Shown here in pieces: positions 51,302 through 60,267 of a DNA stretch of 60,681 bases (the stretch's first letter is position 1; the number at the start of each line of letters is the position of its first letter). The notes under the pieces were generated by a model. The model saw only the letters and a list, made by a program, of their open reading frames with translations, was not told the DNA's origin and ran no database searches. Both the position numbers and the translations under genes were made by a program. The DNA comes from JAEUTH01 sp039931675. GTDB taxonomy: Bacteria; Bacteroidota; Bacteroidia; AKYH767-A; OLB10. The stretch spans positions 1 through 60,681 of the forward strand of contig JBDTRM010000038.1 of assembly GCA_039931675.1 (NCBI GenBank). Reading direction: 5' to 3'.

Positions 51302-52948
51302 TCAATGTTGCACAATTATTTTTCCTGTTGATGTTTTTTTATCAGAGGTTAATGTGACAAAGTAAATCCCATCATCTTTAATTTGTAAGAAGAGTTTTTT
51401 ATCCTTTAGTTTTGCTTGATAAACAACCTGCCCTAACGGATTGGTAATGGTTACATCATCAATGATTTTTGAACTTGTTATTGAGATTTGACCTGTTGAG
51501 GGATTGGGAAAAACGCTTGTCATGCTGAGCGGAGTCGAAGCATCTGCGATGCCTGTGATGTTGTCTAACTTCGCTACAAAAAAATCCCTGACTCCTGCAT
51601 TGGTTAAAGTAGTTGTTCCGAAAGTGATAGAAGGGCTAAAAAAGCCACCAGTTAACAATATATTTCCGTTAACGTCAGTGGAAATACCATAGTCATAATC
51701 ATTGGAGGTTCCACCAACTGATTTCGCCCACAAGGTATTGCCCATAGCATTAAATTTTAAAATAAAAATATCAGGAGTTCCATTATTTCCTCCATTGGTT
51801 AAAGTAGTTGTTCCGAAAGTGATAGAAGGACTATCAAAGAATCCTGTTACCAACACATTTCCGTTCGCATCGGTAGAAATGCCCGCGCCATAATCATACC
51901 CAGTTCCACCTGCTGATTTCGCCCACAGGACATTTCCAGAAGTATCGTATTTTGCAATAAATACATCAGAATTGCCTTCATTAGCTAAGGCAATTGTTCC
52001 ACAAGTGATGGAAGGACTATAAAAATCACCTGTTACCAGCACATTTCCGTTGACGTCAGTGGAAATGCCAACGCCATCATCTATGTCACTTCCCTCAATT
52101 GATTTCGCCCAGAGGACATTTCCCAAAGGATCATATTTTACAACAAAAATATTCTTTGCGCCTGCATTAGTCAAGGTAATTGTTCCAAAAGTCATGGAAT
52201 CACTTTCAAAGCCACCTGTTATCAGCACATTTCCGCTTACATCAGTGGAAATGCCATAGCTATAATCATAGTTAGCTCCACCTGCTGATTTTGCCCACAG
52301 GACATTGCCCGAAGCATCGTATTTTGCAATGAAGATATCAGAACTCCCTACATTGGTATTGGTTAAAATTGTTGTTCCAAAAGTGATGGATGTACTCCGA
52401 AAGTAACCTATTACCATCACATTTCCACTTGCATCGGTGGAAATGCCACTGCTATAATCTTGGTTATTTCCTCCTATTGATTTCGCCCAGAGGCCATTGC
52501 CAGTAGTATCGTATTTTGCAATAAATATATCAGAACTGCCTGAATTACTTAAGGTGGTCATTCCAAAAGTGATGGAATCACTATAAAAGTAACCTGTTGC
52601 CAGCACATTTCCGCTTGCATCGGTGGAAATGCCAGAGCCATCATCGTTGTCAGCTCCACCTGCTGATTTTGCCCAGATGACATTACCCGAAGCATCATAT
52701 TTCACAACAAACAAATCATCATCACCTGCATTGGTTAAATTAGTTGTTCCAAAAGTGATGGAAGGACTATGAAAGTAGCCTGTTACCAGTACATTTCCGC
52801 TTGCATCACTGGAAATGCCAGTACCATAATCATAGTCAGATCCCCCCGCACCATTCGCCCAAAGCCACCCGGGCGCCTGCGCATTTATATTTTCATAAAC
52901 AAAAAACACCGATAGCAGGATAATTAATAAACCAAGTTTTGTTTTCAT
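51302..52948 (-). CDS. T9SS-secreted SBBP-repeat protein
   Basis: Secreted protein of 548 residues from the ATG at 52948, which opens a signal peptide (MKTKLGLLIILLSVFFVYEN). Residues about 30-465 hold eight SBBP-type repeats of about 55 residues, such as WAKSAGGADNDDGSGISTD followed by ASGNVLATGYFYS. They are expected to fold as a beta-propeller. The linker before the sorting domain, ADASTPLSMTS (about 468-477), is encoded by a dispersed repeat (51518-51545). The sorting domain starts at VFPNPSTGQ. A cell-surface binding role is likely. A start at 53053 would add residues without a signal peptide and is rejected. Confidence 0.87.
   Translation of the reverse strand: MKTKLGLLIILLSVFFVYENINAQAPGWLWANGAGGSDYDYGTGISSDASGNVLVTGYFHSPSITFGTTNLTNAGDDDLFVVKYDASGNVIWAKSAGGADNDDGSGISTDASGNVLATGYFYSDSITFGMTTLSNSGSSDIFIAKYDTTGNGLWAKSIGGNNQDYSSGISTDASGNVMVIGYFRSTSITFGTTILTNTNVGSSDIFIAKYDASGNVLWAKSAGGANYDYSYGISTDVSGNVLITGGFESDSMTFGTITLTNAGAKNIFVVKYDPLGNVLWAKSIEGSDIDDGVGISTDVNGNVLVTGDFYSPSITCGTIALANEGNSDVFIAKYDTSGNVLWAKSAGGTGYDYGAGISTDANGNVLVTGFFDSPSITFGTTTLTNGGNNGTPDIFILKFNAMGNTLWAKSVGGTSNDYDYGISTDVNGNILLTGGFFSPSITFGTTTLTNAGVRDFFVAKLDNITGIADASTPLSMTSVFPNPSTGQISITSSKIIDDVTITNPLGQVVYQAKLKDKKLFLQIKDDGIYFVTLTSDKKTSTGKIIVQH
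51518..51545 (-). repeat. Dispersed repeat inside a T9SS protein gene
   Basis: In the gene direction the bases read AGATGCTTCGACTCCGCTCA and then GCATGACA, a well-known kind of intergenic repeat. They are in frame and encode the linker between propeller and sorting domain. Confidence 0.75.
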
Positions 52949-53105
52949 GATATTTGATTTTGTTTTAAGAGATTTTGATTTTACAAATATGTAGAAATTA
53001 TTGTTGCATGGGATTAATTTTTGGAGAGCATATATTTTAAATTCTCCCCACATAAATCTTTATCTCTTTACTTTGAAGTTTTCAATTTGGAGCAAATTAA
53101 GAGCG

Positions 53106-54338
53106 GTGTATCAAATTAGTTCAACTACAAATTCATTACGGGGTAATATTCAGCTTCCATTTTCAAAGAGTGAAAGTAACAGGGCATTGATTATTCAACA
53201 TCTTGCATCGCAACCGTTCGCTATTCATAATTTGAGTGATGCTGATGATACCATTATCCTGCAAAAGTTATTAAAATCAAACGAGCCTGTTTTAAACTGC
53301 GGTGATGGCGGCACTACTTTCCGGTTTCTTTTAGCCTGCCTTGCTTTAAAAGGCGAGGATAAAATAATTACAGGCAGCACCAGGTTGTGCAGCAGGCCGG
53401 TAAAACCATTGGTTGACGCTTTGAATCAACTTGGCGCTTTAATAACATACTTAGAGCGCGAGAATTTTCCTCCACTAAAAATTGGCAAAGGCGATTTTAC
53501 CAAAACAAATTCCATTAGCATTGCAGCAGACATAAGCAGCCAGTTTATCAGTGCTTTATTAATGATATCCCCGCTTTTGCCAAACGGTCTGCAAATAATT
53601 TTAGAAGAAAAAGTTTTGTCAAAGCCTTATTTGCAAATGACACTTATGATGATGAATTGGTTTGGCATTGATTATTTATTTAATCAAAATATCATTGAAA
53701 TAAAACCTCAGCAATACACCGCCCGCGACATAACCATAAGTGCCGACTGGAGCGCAGCCTCTTACGTTTATGAAATGGTCGCACTCGCTAATGACGCTGA
53801 CCTGCTGCTTACAGGATTAAACAATCATTCAATGCAAGGGGATAAAGTAATTTCAGAATTGATGCAGCAATTTGGAGTTCATTCTATTGAAGAAAACAAT
53901 GGGATAAGAATAATTAAAAAGGCAACTGTTACCCTGCCTGATAAATTTGAATATGACTTTACAGATTGCCCTGACCTTGCCCAGACTTTTGCCATAATGT
54001 GTGCCGCCTTAAATATTGAATGTACCCTTAGCGGTCTTGATAACCTTGCTATTAAAGAAACCAATAGAAAAACAGCCTTACAAACCGAAATAGCAAAACT
54101 TGGAAAACAAGTAATGATTAACGACAACTCCTTATTGATTTTAAAGAACAACCCAACTTTTCCTATAGACCAGGCTTTCAAAAGCTACCATGATCACCGC
54201 ATGATAATGGCTTTAACGCCTTTGGCAATAAGGTTTTCCCCGATTAACATTGATAGCATTAACGATGTTTCTAAATCATTCCCCGGTTTTTGGAAAGAAG
54301 TAAATAAACTTGGCGTTACTGTTTCAGAACAAGTTTAA
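53106..54338 (+). CDS. aroA: 3-phosphoshikimate 1-carboxyvinyltransferase (EPSP synthase)
   Basis: EPSP synthase of 410 residues from the GTG at 53106, which places the family start (ISSTTNSLRGNIQLPFSKSE) near the N-terminus. An ATG at 53001 would add 35 poorly conserved residues. Active-site text includes PFSKSESNRALI, NCGDGGTTFRF, LCSRPVKPLVDAL and SSQFISALLM. Near the end are TDCPDLAQT and YHDHRMIMALTPLA. It makes EPSP in the shikimate pathway. No other aro gene lies in the window. The divergent T9SS gene is 157 bases away. Confidence 0.95.
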   Translation: MYQISSTTNSLRGNIQLPFSKSESNRALIIQHLASQPFAIHNLSDADDTIILQKLLKSNEPVLNCGDGGTTFRFLLACLALKGEDKIITGSTRLCSRPVKPLVDALNQLGALITYLERENFPPLKIGKGDFTKTNSISIAADISSQFISALLMISPLLPNGLQIILEEKVLSKPYLQMTLMMMNWFGIDYLFNQNIIEIKPQQYTARDITISADWSAASYVYEMVALANDADLLLTGLNNHSMQGDKVISELMQQFGVHSIEENNGIRIIKKATVTLPDKFEYDFTDCPDLAQTFAIMCAALNIECTLSGLDNLAIKETNRKTALQTEIAKLGKQVMINDNSLLILKNNPTFPIDQAFKSYHDHRMIMALTPLAIRFSPINIDSINDVSKSFPGFWKEVNKLGVTVSEQV

Positions 54339-54365
54339 ACAGGATCCATCAGGCGGTGTTGTCAG

Positions 54366-54390
54366 TGGTTGGTGAAAAAAACACCAATCA
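54366..54390. repeat. REP-like hairpin (A7 loop)
   Basis: TGGTTGGTG, seven A residues, CACCAATCA. The stem pairs fully apart from one wobble. It lies 27 bases after the aroA stop codon. Confidence 0.75.
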
Positions 54391-54439
54391 CAAGCCAAAT
54401 TAATGCGAGTTATGAACTATAGAGAATCATGGAAAACCT

Positions 54440-54620
54440 AACCCTGAAAGGGTTTACCTATCCAGCATTGTCTTGTCTTCAATATGCCGCGTATGCCTGA
54501 AGGGGTTTACTGTGATAATTCGTTCGATAGCACAGGCAACCACTTCGTGGTTCTTGTTGCTGTATTGCGTTTTGCCACCGGTTACACCGGTGGTTATTCA
54601 CAGAAAACCCTTTCAGGGTT
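54440..54620. mobile_element. MITE-like element with 16-base terminal inverted repeats
   Basis: AACCCTGAAAGGGTTT (54440-54455) pairs perfectly with 54605-54620 and bounds about 150 bases. Inside lie two tight hairpins: AACCAC-TTC-GTGGTT (54538-54552) and CCACCGGT-TAC-ACCGGTGG (54575-54593). There is no transposase. The structure fits a small non-autonomous element, but I see no target duplication. Confidence 0.55.
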
Positions 54621-55077
54621 CTCAGTCTATTTCAAACTAATCTTAACTCTCGTTAATCAGATACTTTTAGTTAATAAATTTGGCGAACATTTGTTTAATA
54701 TAGGTGAAAATGTGTTTTTCTTACATATTTCGCTTTTTAGTTTATAATTTTTCTTACTGTGCTTCAATCGTTTATAAACTAATTGAAATATTTTATTGAT
54801 AGTTTTAAATTTCTATGTAAATTTGGTAAATGATAATTATTTGAAGGTGAAAATAATATTATTGTAGGCAAAATAAATTTCTAACACTCAGTTGCCTATT
54901 TTAGTTCTCTCCTGTTCCCACAGTCTTCAAAAAAATTTCTTACAAACAGTTAAAAATAAAATTCTATCCGGCAGTGATAAAAACTGCATGGCCTGAACTC
55001 ATCATGCCTTGAATTAAATTACTCATTTATAATTGATTAGAAACATAAAAATTAAATTTTAAAATACCCCTTTTAAC

Positions 55078-58000
55078 ATGCAAAGTAAATCTACTTATTC
55101 AAAATCAAAGAAAGCATCACTCCGCTTCAACAAGTTCAGCCTCCTTTTTTGGCTCATCGGGCTATCTTTAGGCAGCCTTAATGCGCAAACTTATGCGCCC
55201 AATATTTATTACACATTCGATGGCGCTAATCCGCTATCCGATTCGGTTAGCTCAGGTCTTCTTAATGCTAACTATTACAGTTGTCCTTATACTATTGCAA
55301 ATAATGCTGCAACCGCTGGTGCAAGAAAGTACCTGAAATTTGATAATAACTCTACATCTATTTTTGGTTCAAATTTTATTCCCGACACGGCTCTTACTAT
55401 AGAGTTTCTGATAAGACCCGGCCAGCAGTTTGACCTTCAAAGTATTATGTATGGGCAAAATGGTTGCTTTTCTATCGGTATGGGTTATCCCTTCATTAAC
55501 TTCAACACTACTGCTTACACGGCTTCGGGTGCTCAGTATGATAATAGTTTTAGAATTGATCTTACCAATGTAGGTCGTAAATCTTATGGTTATTATGTGG
55601 ATGGCAACTGGCATCACATGGTTTTTAAATACAATGCCAAAACAGGTGTAAAACAAATTTGGGTTGATGGTCAGAATCCGGCAGGATTTCAGACTACCGC
55701 TACCACTACTAATTGCCATTTTACGACCACTGGTTCTTTAAATGGATTATTCCTTAATACAACTTACGCTCCTTACAGGTTTAATGGTGATATTGATGAA
55801 ATAGCGGCTTATAAGTATGATTTGCACAGCAATATGATTTATAAGCATTACTTAGATTTTCTTAGTCACAATCATTACTCTTATCAGTGGAGTTCAGTAC
55901 CTGCACCTGCACCATCACCTGTTACAGCAGGAATTGATATGAACGAATATCCTGCAGGCCATCCTAATGTTACCATGAGTGAGATGGACCAGTTACGTAC
56001 GTTCCCGGGAGCGCGTTACCGCCCTAATCACACTTTGTTACCAATGGGAACCTATATCAATTGGGCATACCTGGCAGGTTATCATTGGCCGGGCGTTTCA
56101 GACTACCAGGCTGTTGTAAAAAGTGTAGAACTTCAAACCATACTTGCCAAGAATTATAATTTCGCTATTTGTGTGGCTGGTGCTACAACAGAATGGCAAT
56201 ACTTTGGTGACACTACTCAGTTTTCAGGCGCATGGATAAAATTAGCTAACTCATTACCCAATTTGCCAGCCACCTGTAATACAGCATGGCCGCACGTTGA
56301 GCCAAATCATGCAGGATTCAAGGCAAATGAAAGCTACACCACTTGTCGTTGTTTACCAAACAGTTCTTACCTGCAAAATAATTCAGGTCAGTTTGTTGAT
56401 TTAAATGGAAATGTAACCACTGATAAAATATTGGCTCCTGATGCACCTCTTGATTCTATCAAACAGGATGGCATGGGTACAAGATGGTGCTTCAATAAGC
56501 TTTTTCAAAAACTAACGCGTCCGTTGCAATTCATCAATGATGAAAAAGAAAACTTAGTTACTTACGATTCAAGCCAGGCTGGTGTAACAGGTGATGCCTC
56601 TGTACTTGCCGCTAAAAACGCATCAGGATTAAATTGGTCAACCTATTTGGGAAGGAAATATGCAGGATTTTGTAAAATATACCGCGATTCAATGATGAGT
56701 CTGCCACAGCTTGCAAATACCAAATGGCAGTTTTATGAATCAGAAGGACACAACTTCTATCGTCCCAAATATAGCGAAATCCGCACTGCTCAAACTCCTA
56801 TTAATGGAACAAACTATCCTATTGCAAGTATCTATGCAAGGTTTCCTGATAACTGGAAAACAGGTTACAGCGCATGGAATGGCTGGAATTGGTTTGTTGA
56901 AAGCCGCGCCATTGAACTTTCGTACAATGACAATTATTGCTCGCCTGCTGTAGGTGCAGGATGGGACAGCTTAGAATCAAACAACATCCGTCCCGGGCAA
57001 TGGTTAGGACTTTGCAAAGCAATGTCAATGGCCGGAGCAGAATACTTTTTCCCTGCTTTTTTTGTATTGGGCGGAACAGCCATGCAAAATCCCAGAAATT
57101 ATGTATGGCAGGCAATTGTGCCATCTTATGCACAAGCAATTACTACACGTTACGAAGACTTATTCAAATCGGGTTATGTAATGCCGGGTGATGTGCCATT
57201 ATCTCTAAATAATCCTACCGGACCTAAAGCATATTCATTCCAGGCAGGCGATCAGCGCAAGTTAGTTGTGGTGCGTAAATCCAACACAGGAAATAGATAT
57301 GCTATTACAGGAACCATACAACCATTGTCAAATGAAATGGGAAGCACTGAAGTAGAAAGTACAGCAACCATTGCACTTGATGGACAGACCGTTAAATTTA
57401 AAGTGAGAAGACAAGGCAGTACTTACATTTATGATAACACCGCATCCCCAGCTAAATTTTATCAGTTAGACGGATGGCATGAATATTCACACCCTGCAAA
57501 TTGGTCAAGAAATTTTGAAATAGAAGGTGAATTGTTTGATAATAATAATTCGAGTCTTGCAATCAAAACTTATGTACCTGCAGGAACTGTAGCAGGTGAC
57601 TATACTAATTTTACAAGTTGTGCAGGTTTCACTACAGCAACTGATGCAAAATATAATTTCTCAATGCGCGAATTGAACCCAACTACTTATTACTTCTGGG
57701 TAAGAGCACGCAGCAAAAGCGGCAGCACAGGTCTTGATATTAAAATGGACGGAGTTTCATCAGGATCAATTAACTGTATTACAGATACTAACTGGACTTG
57801 GTATCGCATCAACTCTAACACTACTCAGCCAATAGTTTTTACAAGTCTTTCTATCAATAATCACGAATTGACTTTAACAGCACAAAACACGAATATAGAA
57901 ATTGACAAAGCGTTTTTAACAACACAAAGCGGTGCTATTTATGGTAACGGAGGCACAAGCTGCTCACCGGTGTCGGCTGTTATTACTGCAAACGGGCCTA

Positions 58001-60267
58001 CTACTTTCTGCCTTGGGGGCAATGTAACTTTAACTGCAAATGCAGGTACTACATACTCATGGTCAAACGGACAAACAACGCAAAGCATAGGTGTTAACAG
58101 TGCAGGAACGTATATTGTAACAGTGAGTAATACTTCAGGCAATACTGCAGTGTCATCTTCAGTTACAGTTACTGTAAAAAGTTTGCCTGTAGCTTCAATA
58201 TCCAGTGCTGGTGATTCATTATGCCCCGGCACTTCACTTTCTTTAGCGGCTGCAGCAGCTACAACTTACTCATGGTCAACGGGTGCAACTACTCAGAATA
58301 TTAATATCAATAGTGCAGGAAGCTATACAGTAACAGTTACTAATGTTAACAGTTGCACAGCAACAACCTCTAAGTTTATCAGAAACGGAAGTTGCGCTCC
58401 TGTGGTTGTGATAACAGCAAATGGTCCACTATCATTCTGTAATGGCGGTAATGTGGTTTTAAGTGCCAGCACATCTAATAGTTACGTTTGGTCAACAGGT
58501 GCTACTACTAAAACAATTACAGCAGCTACAACCGGTAACTATACTGTTACGGTAAGTAATGTTTACGGAGCAACAGCTTTAACTTCAGTTTACGTTGAAG
58601 TGAATCCAACACCTGTGGCGACCATTGCTTCAAGTGCAGGCGATAGTATATGCCCCGGTACTACAATGATATTAACAGCATCGTCCACCAATTCATATTT
58701 ATGGTCAACCGGATCGGTAAGCAAGAGTATTACCATTTCAAGCGCGGGTACCTATACGGTAACAGTTGCAAGTGTTAAAGGTTGTACGTCAAGCACTTCC
58801 TTCCAGGTTAAGCAAGGTTATTGCCCCTTACCGGCAGTTATAACTCCGATAGGGCCTACTAACTTCTGCAGCGGCAACAGTTTAATGCTAATTGCTAATT
58901 CGGCTAATTCGTACTTATGGTCAACAGGCGCTACTTCGCAGGCAATTACTGTAACAGCAAGCGGCAACTACGAAGTAACCATAAGTGATATTTACGGGCA
59001 AATTGCTAAAACATCAATACCTGTTACTGTATATCCAAGTCCTTCGGTTTCTATATCATCTAATGCAGGCGACAGCTTATGCCCCGGCACTTCATTAACC
59101 CTGCAAGCAATAGGAACAGGAGACTATGCATGGTCAACAGGTTCAACAACAGGTTCAATAACAGTTAACAGCACTGGCACTTACGAATTGACAATTACAA
59201 ACTCTTACGGATGTAATAACTCAACATCGTTTACTGCAATGCCGGGAGTATGTGCGGCACCAGATGCACAAGTAACAGCATCAGGCAATACGAGCTTCTG
59301 TGATGGTGGCAGTGTGCAGTTATCGGCAGCGCCCGGTAATAGCTACTCCTGGTCTAATGGTGCTACTACTCAAAATGTAAGCATAACCGCGGCAGGAACC
59401 TATATGGTTACTGTTACTAACTGGGCAGGTCTTTCTGCTGTTTCAGTTCCGGTTATAGTTACGGTTTATTACACACCATCTGCTCACATTACTTCAAGCG
59501 GCCCGCTTAACATTTGCGCACCTAACACAGTTACTTTAACGGCTAACATTTGCTACAGTTATTTATGGTCAACAGGAGAAACCACGCAATCAATTGTTGT
59601 TTCGCAGGCAGGCAGCTATTATGTTACTTTAATAAACAAACGGGGTTGCACAGGCATCAGTGCACCTGCTACGGTTACTGTGGGTAATTGTACCACACCG
59701 TGTGCTGCACCGTACAATCTTTTAACTGGTTCTATCACTTCTACATCAGCAAGAATAAAATGGGAAAAGACTTTTGTAGCTGATTCTATAAATTATGTAT
59801 GCACTAATGTGGCTACCGGAGTTTCAATTTCGGGCACGGTAAAAGGAAAGCCTCGCTACATTGATTTATATTCTTTAACACCGGCCACAGTATATAAATG
59901 GTCATTGCGCCAGGTTTGCAGCAGCGGCATATCAATATCAAGCGACACCGTAACCTTTATTACCAAAGATGCATCATTTGGCTCAAGAGTTATTGATGAA
60001 ACAGTTGTTGAAAATGATAACGTGAGATTATACCCTAATCCTACACGTGACAATTTAAACATCGCATTTACATCTGATATTGAAACAATGTGCAGTATTA
60101 AAGTTACTGACGTAGCAGGTAAATTATTAACGGTACAACAATTTAATTCAACAACAGGTGAGCAAACACACACAATAAACGTGAGTAGCTTATCACCGGG
60201 AATATATTTTGTAGAACTTGAAAAAAACAGCGGGGTGAAACGACTAAAATTCATCAAGCAACAATAG
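55078..60267 (+). CDS. Large T9SS-secreted multidomain protein, glycoside-hydrolase-like core
   Basis: Secreted protein of 1729 residues. The signal peptide (1-36, ending SLNAQ) follows a lysine-rich start. A LamG/concanavalin-like domain (about 45-260) has MPDTALTIEFLIR-like text. The core at about 280-800 is not a family I can name. It resembles a barrel enzyme, with PLQFINDEKENLV (482-494) and QFYESEGHNFY (551-561) as possible acidic sites. A carbohydrate-binding-like module (about 804-950) ends IEIDKAFLTT. Eight Ig-like repeats (about 957-1535), a fibronectin III domain (about 1540-1640) and the sorting domain (LYPNPTRDN, about 1650-1729) follow. I infer a surface or released polysaccharide-active enzyme. 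Confidence 0.82.
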   Translation: MQSKSTYSKSKKASLRFNKFSLLFWLIGLSLGSLNAQTYAPNIYYTFDGANPLSDSVSSGLLNANYYSCPYTIANNAATAGARKYLKFDNNSTSIFGSNFIPDTALTIEFLIRPGQQFDLQSIMYGQNGCFSIGMGYPFINFNTTAYTASGAQYDNSFRIDLTNVGRKSYGYYVDGNWHHMVFKYNAKTGVKQIWVDGQNPAGFQTTATTTNCHFTTTGSLNGLFLNTTYAPYRFNGDIDEIAAYKYDLHSNMIYKHYLDFLSHNHYSYQWSSVPAPAPSPVTAGIDMNEYPAGHPNVTMSEMDQLRTFPGARYRPNHTLLPMGTYINWAYLAGYHWPGVSDYQAVVKSVELQTILAKNYNFAICVAGATTEWQYFGDTTQFSGAWIKLANSLPNLPATCNTAWPHVEPNHAGFKANESYTTCRCLPNSSYLQNNSGQFVDLNGNVTTDKILAPDAPLDSIKQDGMGTRWCFNKLFQKLTRPLQFINDEKENLVTYDSSQAGVTGDASVLAAKNASGLNWSTYLGRKYAGFCKIYRDSMMSLPQLANTKWQFYESEGHNFYRPKYSEIRTAQTPINGTNYPIASIYARFPDNWKTGYSAWNGWNWFVESRAIELSYNDNYCSPAVGAGWDSLESNNIRPGQWLGLCKAMSMAGAEYFFPAFFVLGGTAMQNPRNYVWQAIVPSYAQAITTRYEDLFKSGYVMPGDVPLSLNNPTGPKAYSFQAGDQRKLVVVRKSNTGNRYAITGTIQPLSNEMGSTEVESTATIALDGQTVKFKVRRQGSTYIYDNTASPAKFYQLDGWHEYSHPANWSRNFEIEGELFDNNNSSLAIKTYVPAGTVAGDYTNFTSCAGFTTATDAKYNFSMRELNPTTYYFWVRARSKSGSTGLDIKMDGVSSGSINCITDTNWTWYRINSNTTQPIVFTSLSINNHELTLTAQNTNIEIDKAFLTTQSGAIYGNGGTSCSPVSAVITANGPTTFCLGGNVTLTANAGTTYSWSNGQTTQSIGVNSAGTYIVTVSNTSGNTAVSSSVTVTVKSLPVASISSAGDSLCPGTSLSLAAAAATTYSWSTGATTQNININSAGSYTVTVTNVNSCTATTSKFIRNGSCAPVVVITANGPLSFCNGGNVVLSASTSNSYVWSTGATTKTITAATTGNYTVTVSNVYGATALTSVYVEVNPTPVATIASSAGDSICPGTTMILTASSTNSYLWSTGSVSKSITISSAGTYTVTVASVKGCTSSTSFQVKQGYCPLPAVITPIGPTNFCSGNSLMLIANSANSYLWSTGATSQAITVTASGNYEVTISDIYGQIAKTSIPVTVYPSPSVSISSNAGDSLCPGTSLTLQAIGTGDYAWSTGSTTGSITVNSTGTYELTITNSYGCNNSTSFTAMPGVCAAPDAQVTASGNTSFCDGGSVQLSAAPGNSYSWSNGATTQNVSITAAGTYMVTVTNWAGLSAVSVPVIVTVYYTPSAHITSSGPLNICAPNTVTLTANICYSYLWSTGETTQSIVVSQAGSYYVTLINKRGCTGISAPATVTVGNCTTPCAAPYNLLTGSITSTSARIKWEKTFVADSINYVCTNVATGVSISGTVKGKPRYIDLYSLTPATVYKWSLRQVCSSGISISSDTVTFITKDASFGSRVIDETVVENDNVRLYPNPTRDNLNIAFTSDIETMCSIKVTDVAGKLLTVQQFNSTTGEQTHTINVSSLSPGIYFVELEKNSGVKRLKFIKQQ
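57960..59695 (+). repeat. Eight Ig-like coding repeats in alternating types
   Basis: Units of about 70 residues alternate between a type with GPTTFC near its start and a type with GDSLCPGT. The order is strictly odd/even for the first six, and the last two follow the first type more loosely. The repeat that multiplied seems to have been a pair. Confidence 0.75.

Larger units (their letters stand above)
54339..55077. other. Long intergenic region upstream of the 1729-residue protein gene
   Basis: This 739-base stretch holds one REP-like hairpin (54366-54390) and the palindromic element at 54440-54620. The remaining 450 bases are A+T-rich. I see no convincing gene, only a short open frame at 54484-54747 that crosses the element. 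No clear promoter motif was found. Confidence 0.55.

Noticed and set aside
51560..52860. Short, regularly spaced direct repeats
   Set aside because: They encode the SBBP repeats of a secreted protein and keep the reading frame.
54484..54747. Open frame of 87 codons on the plus strand
   Set aside because: It crosses the palindromic element at 54440-54620, has no recognisable domain, and its start has no supporting signal.
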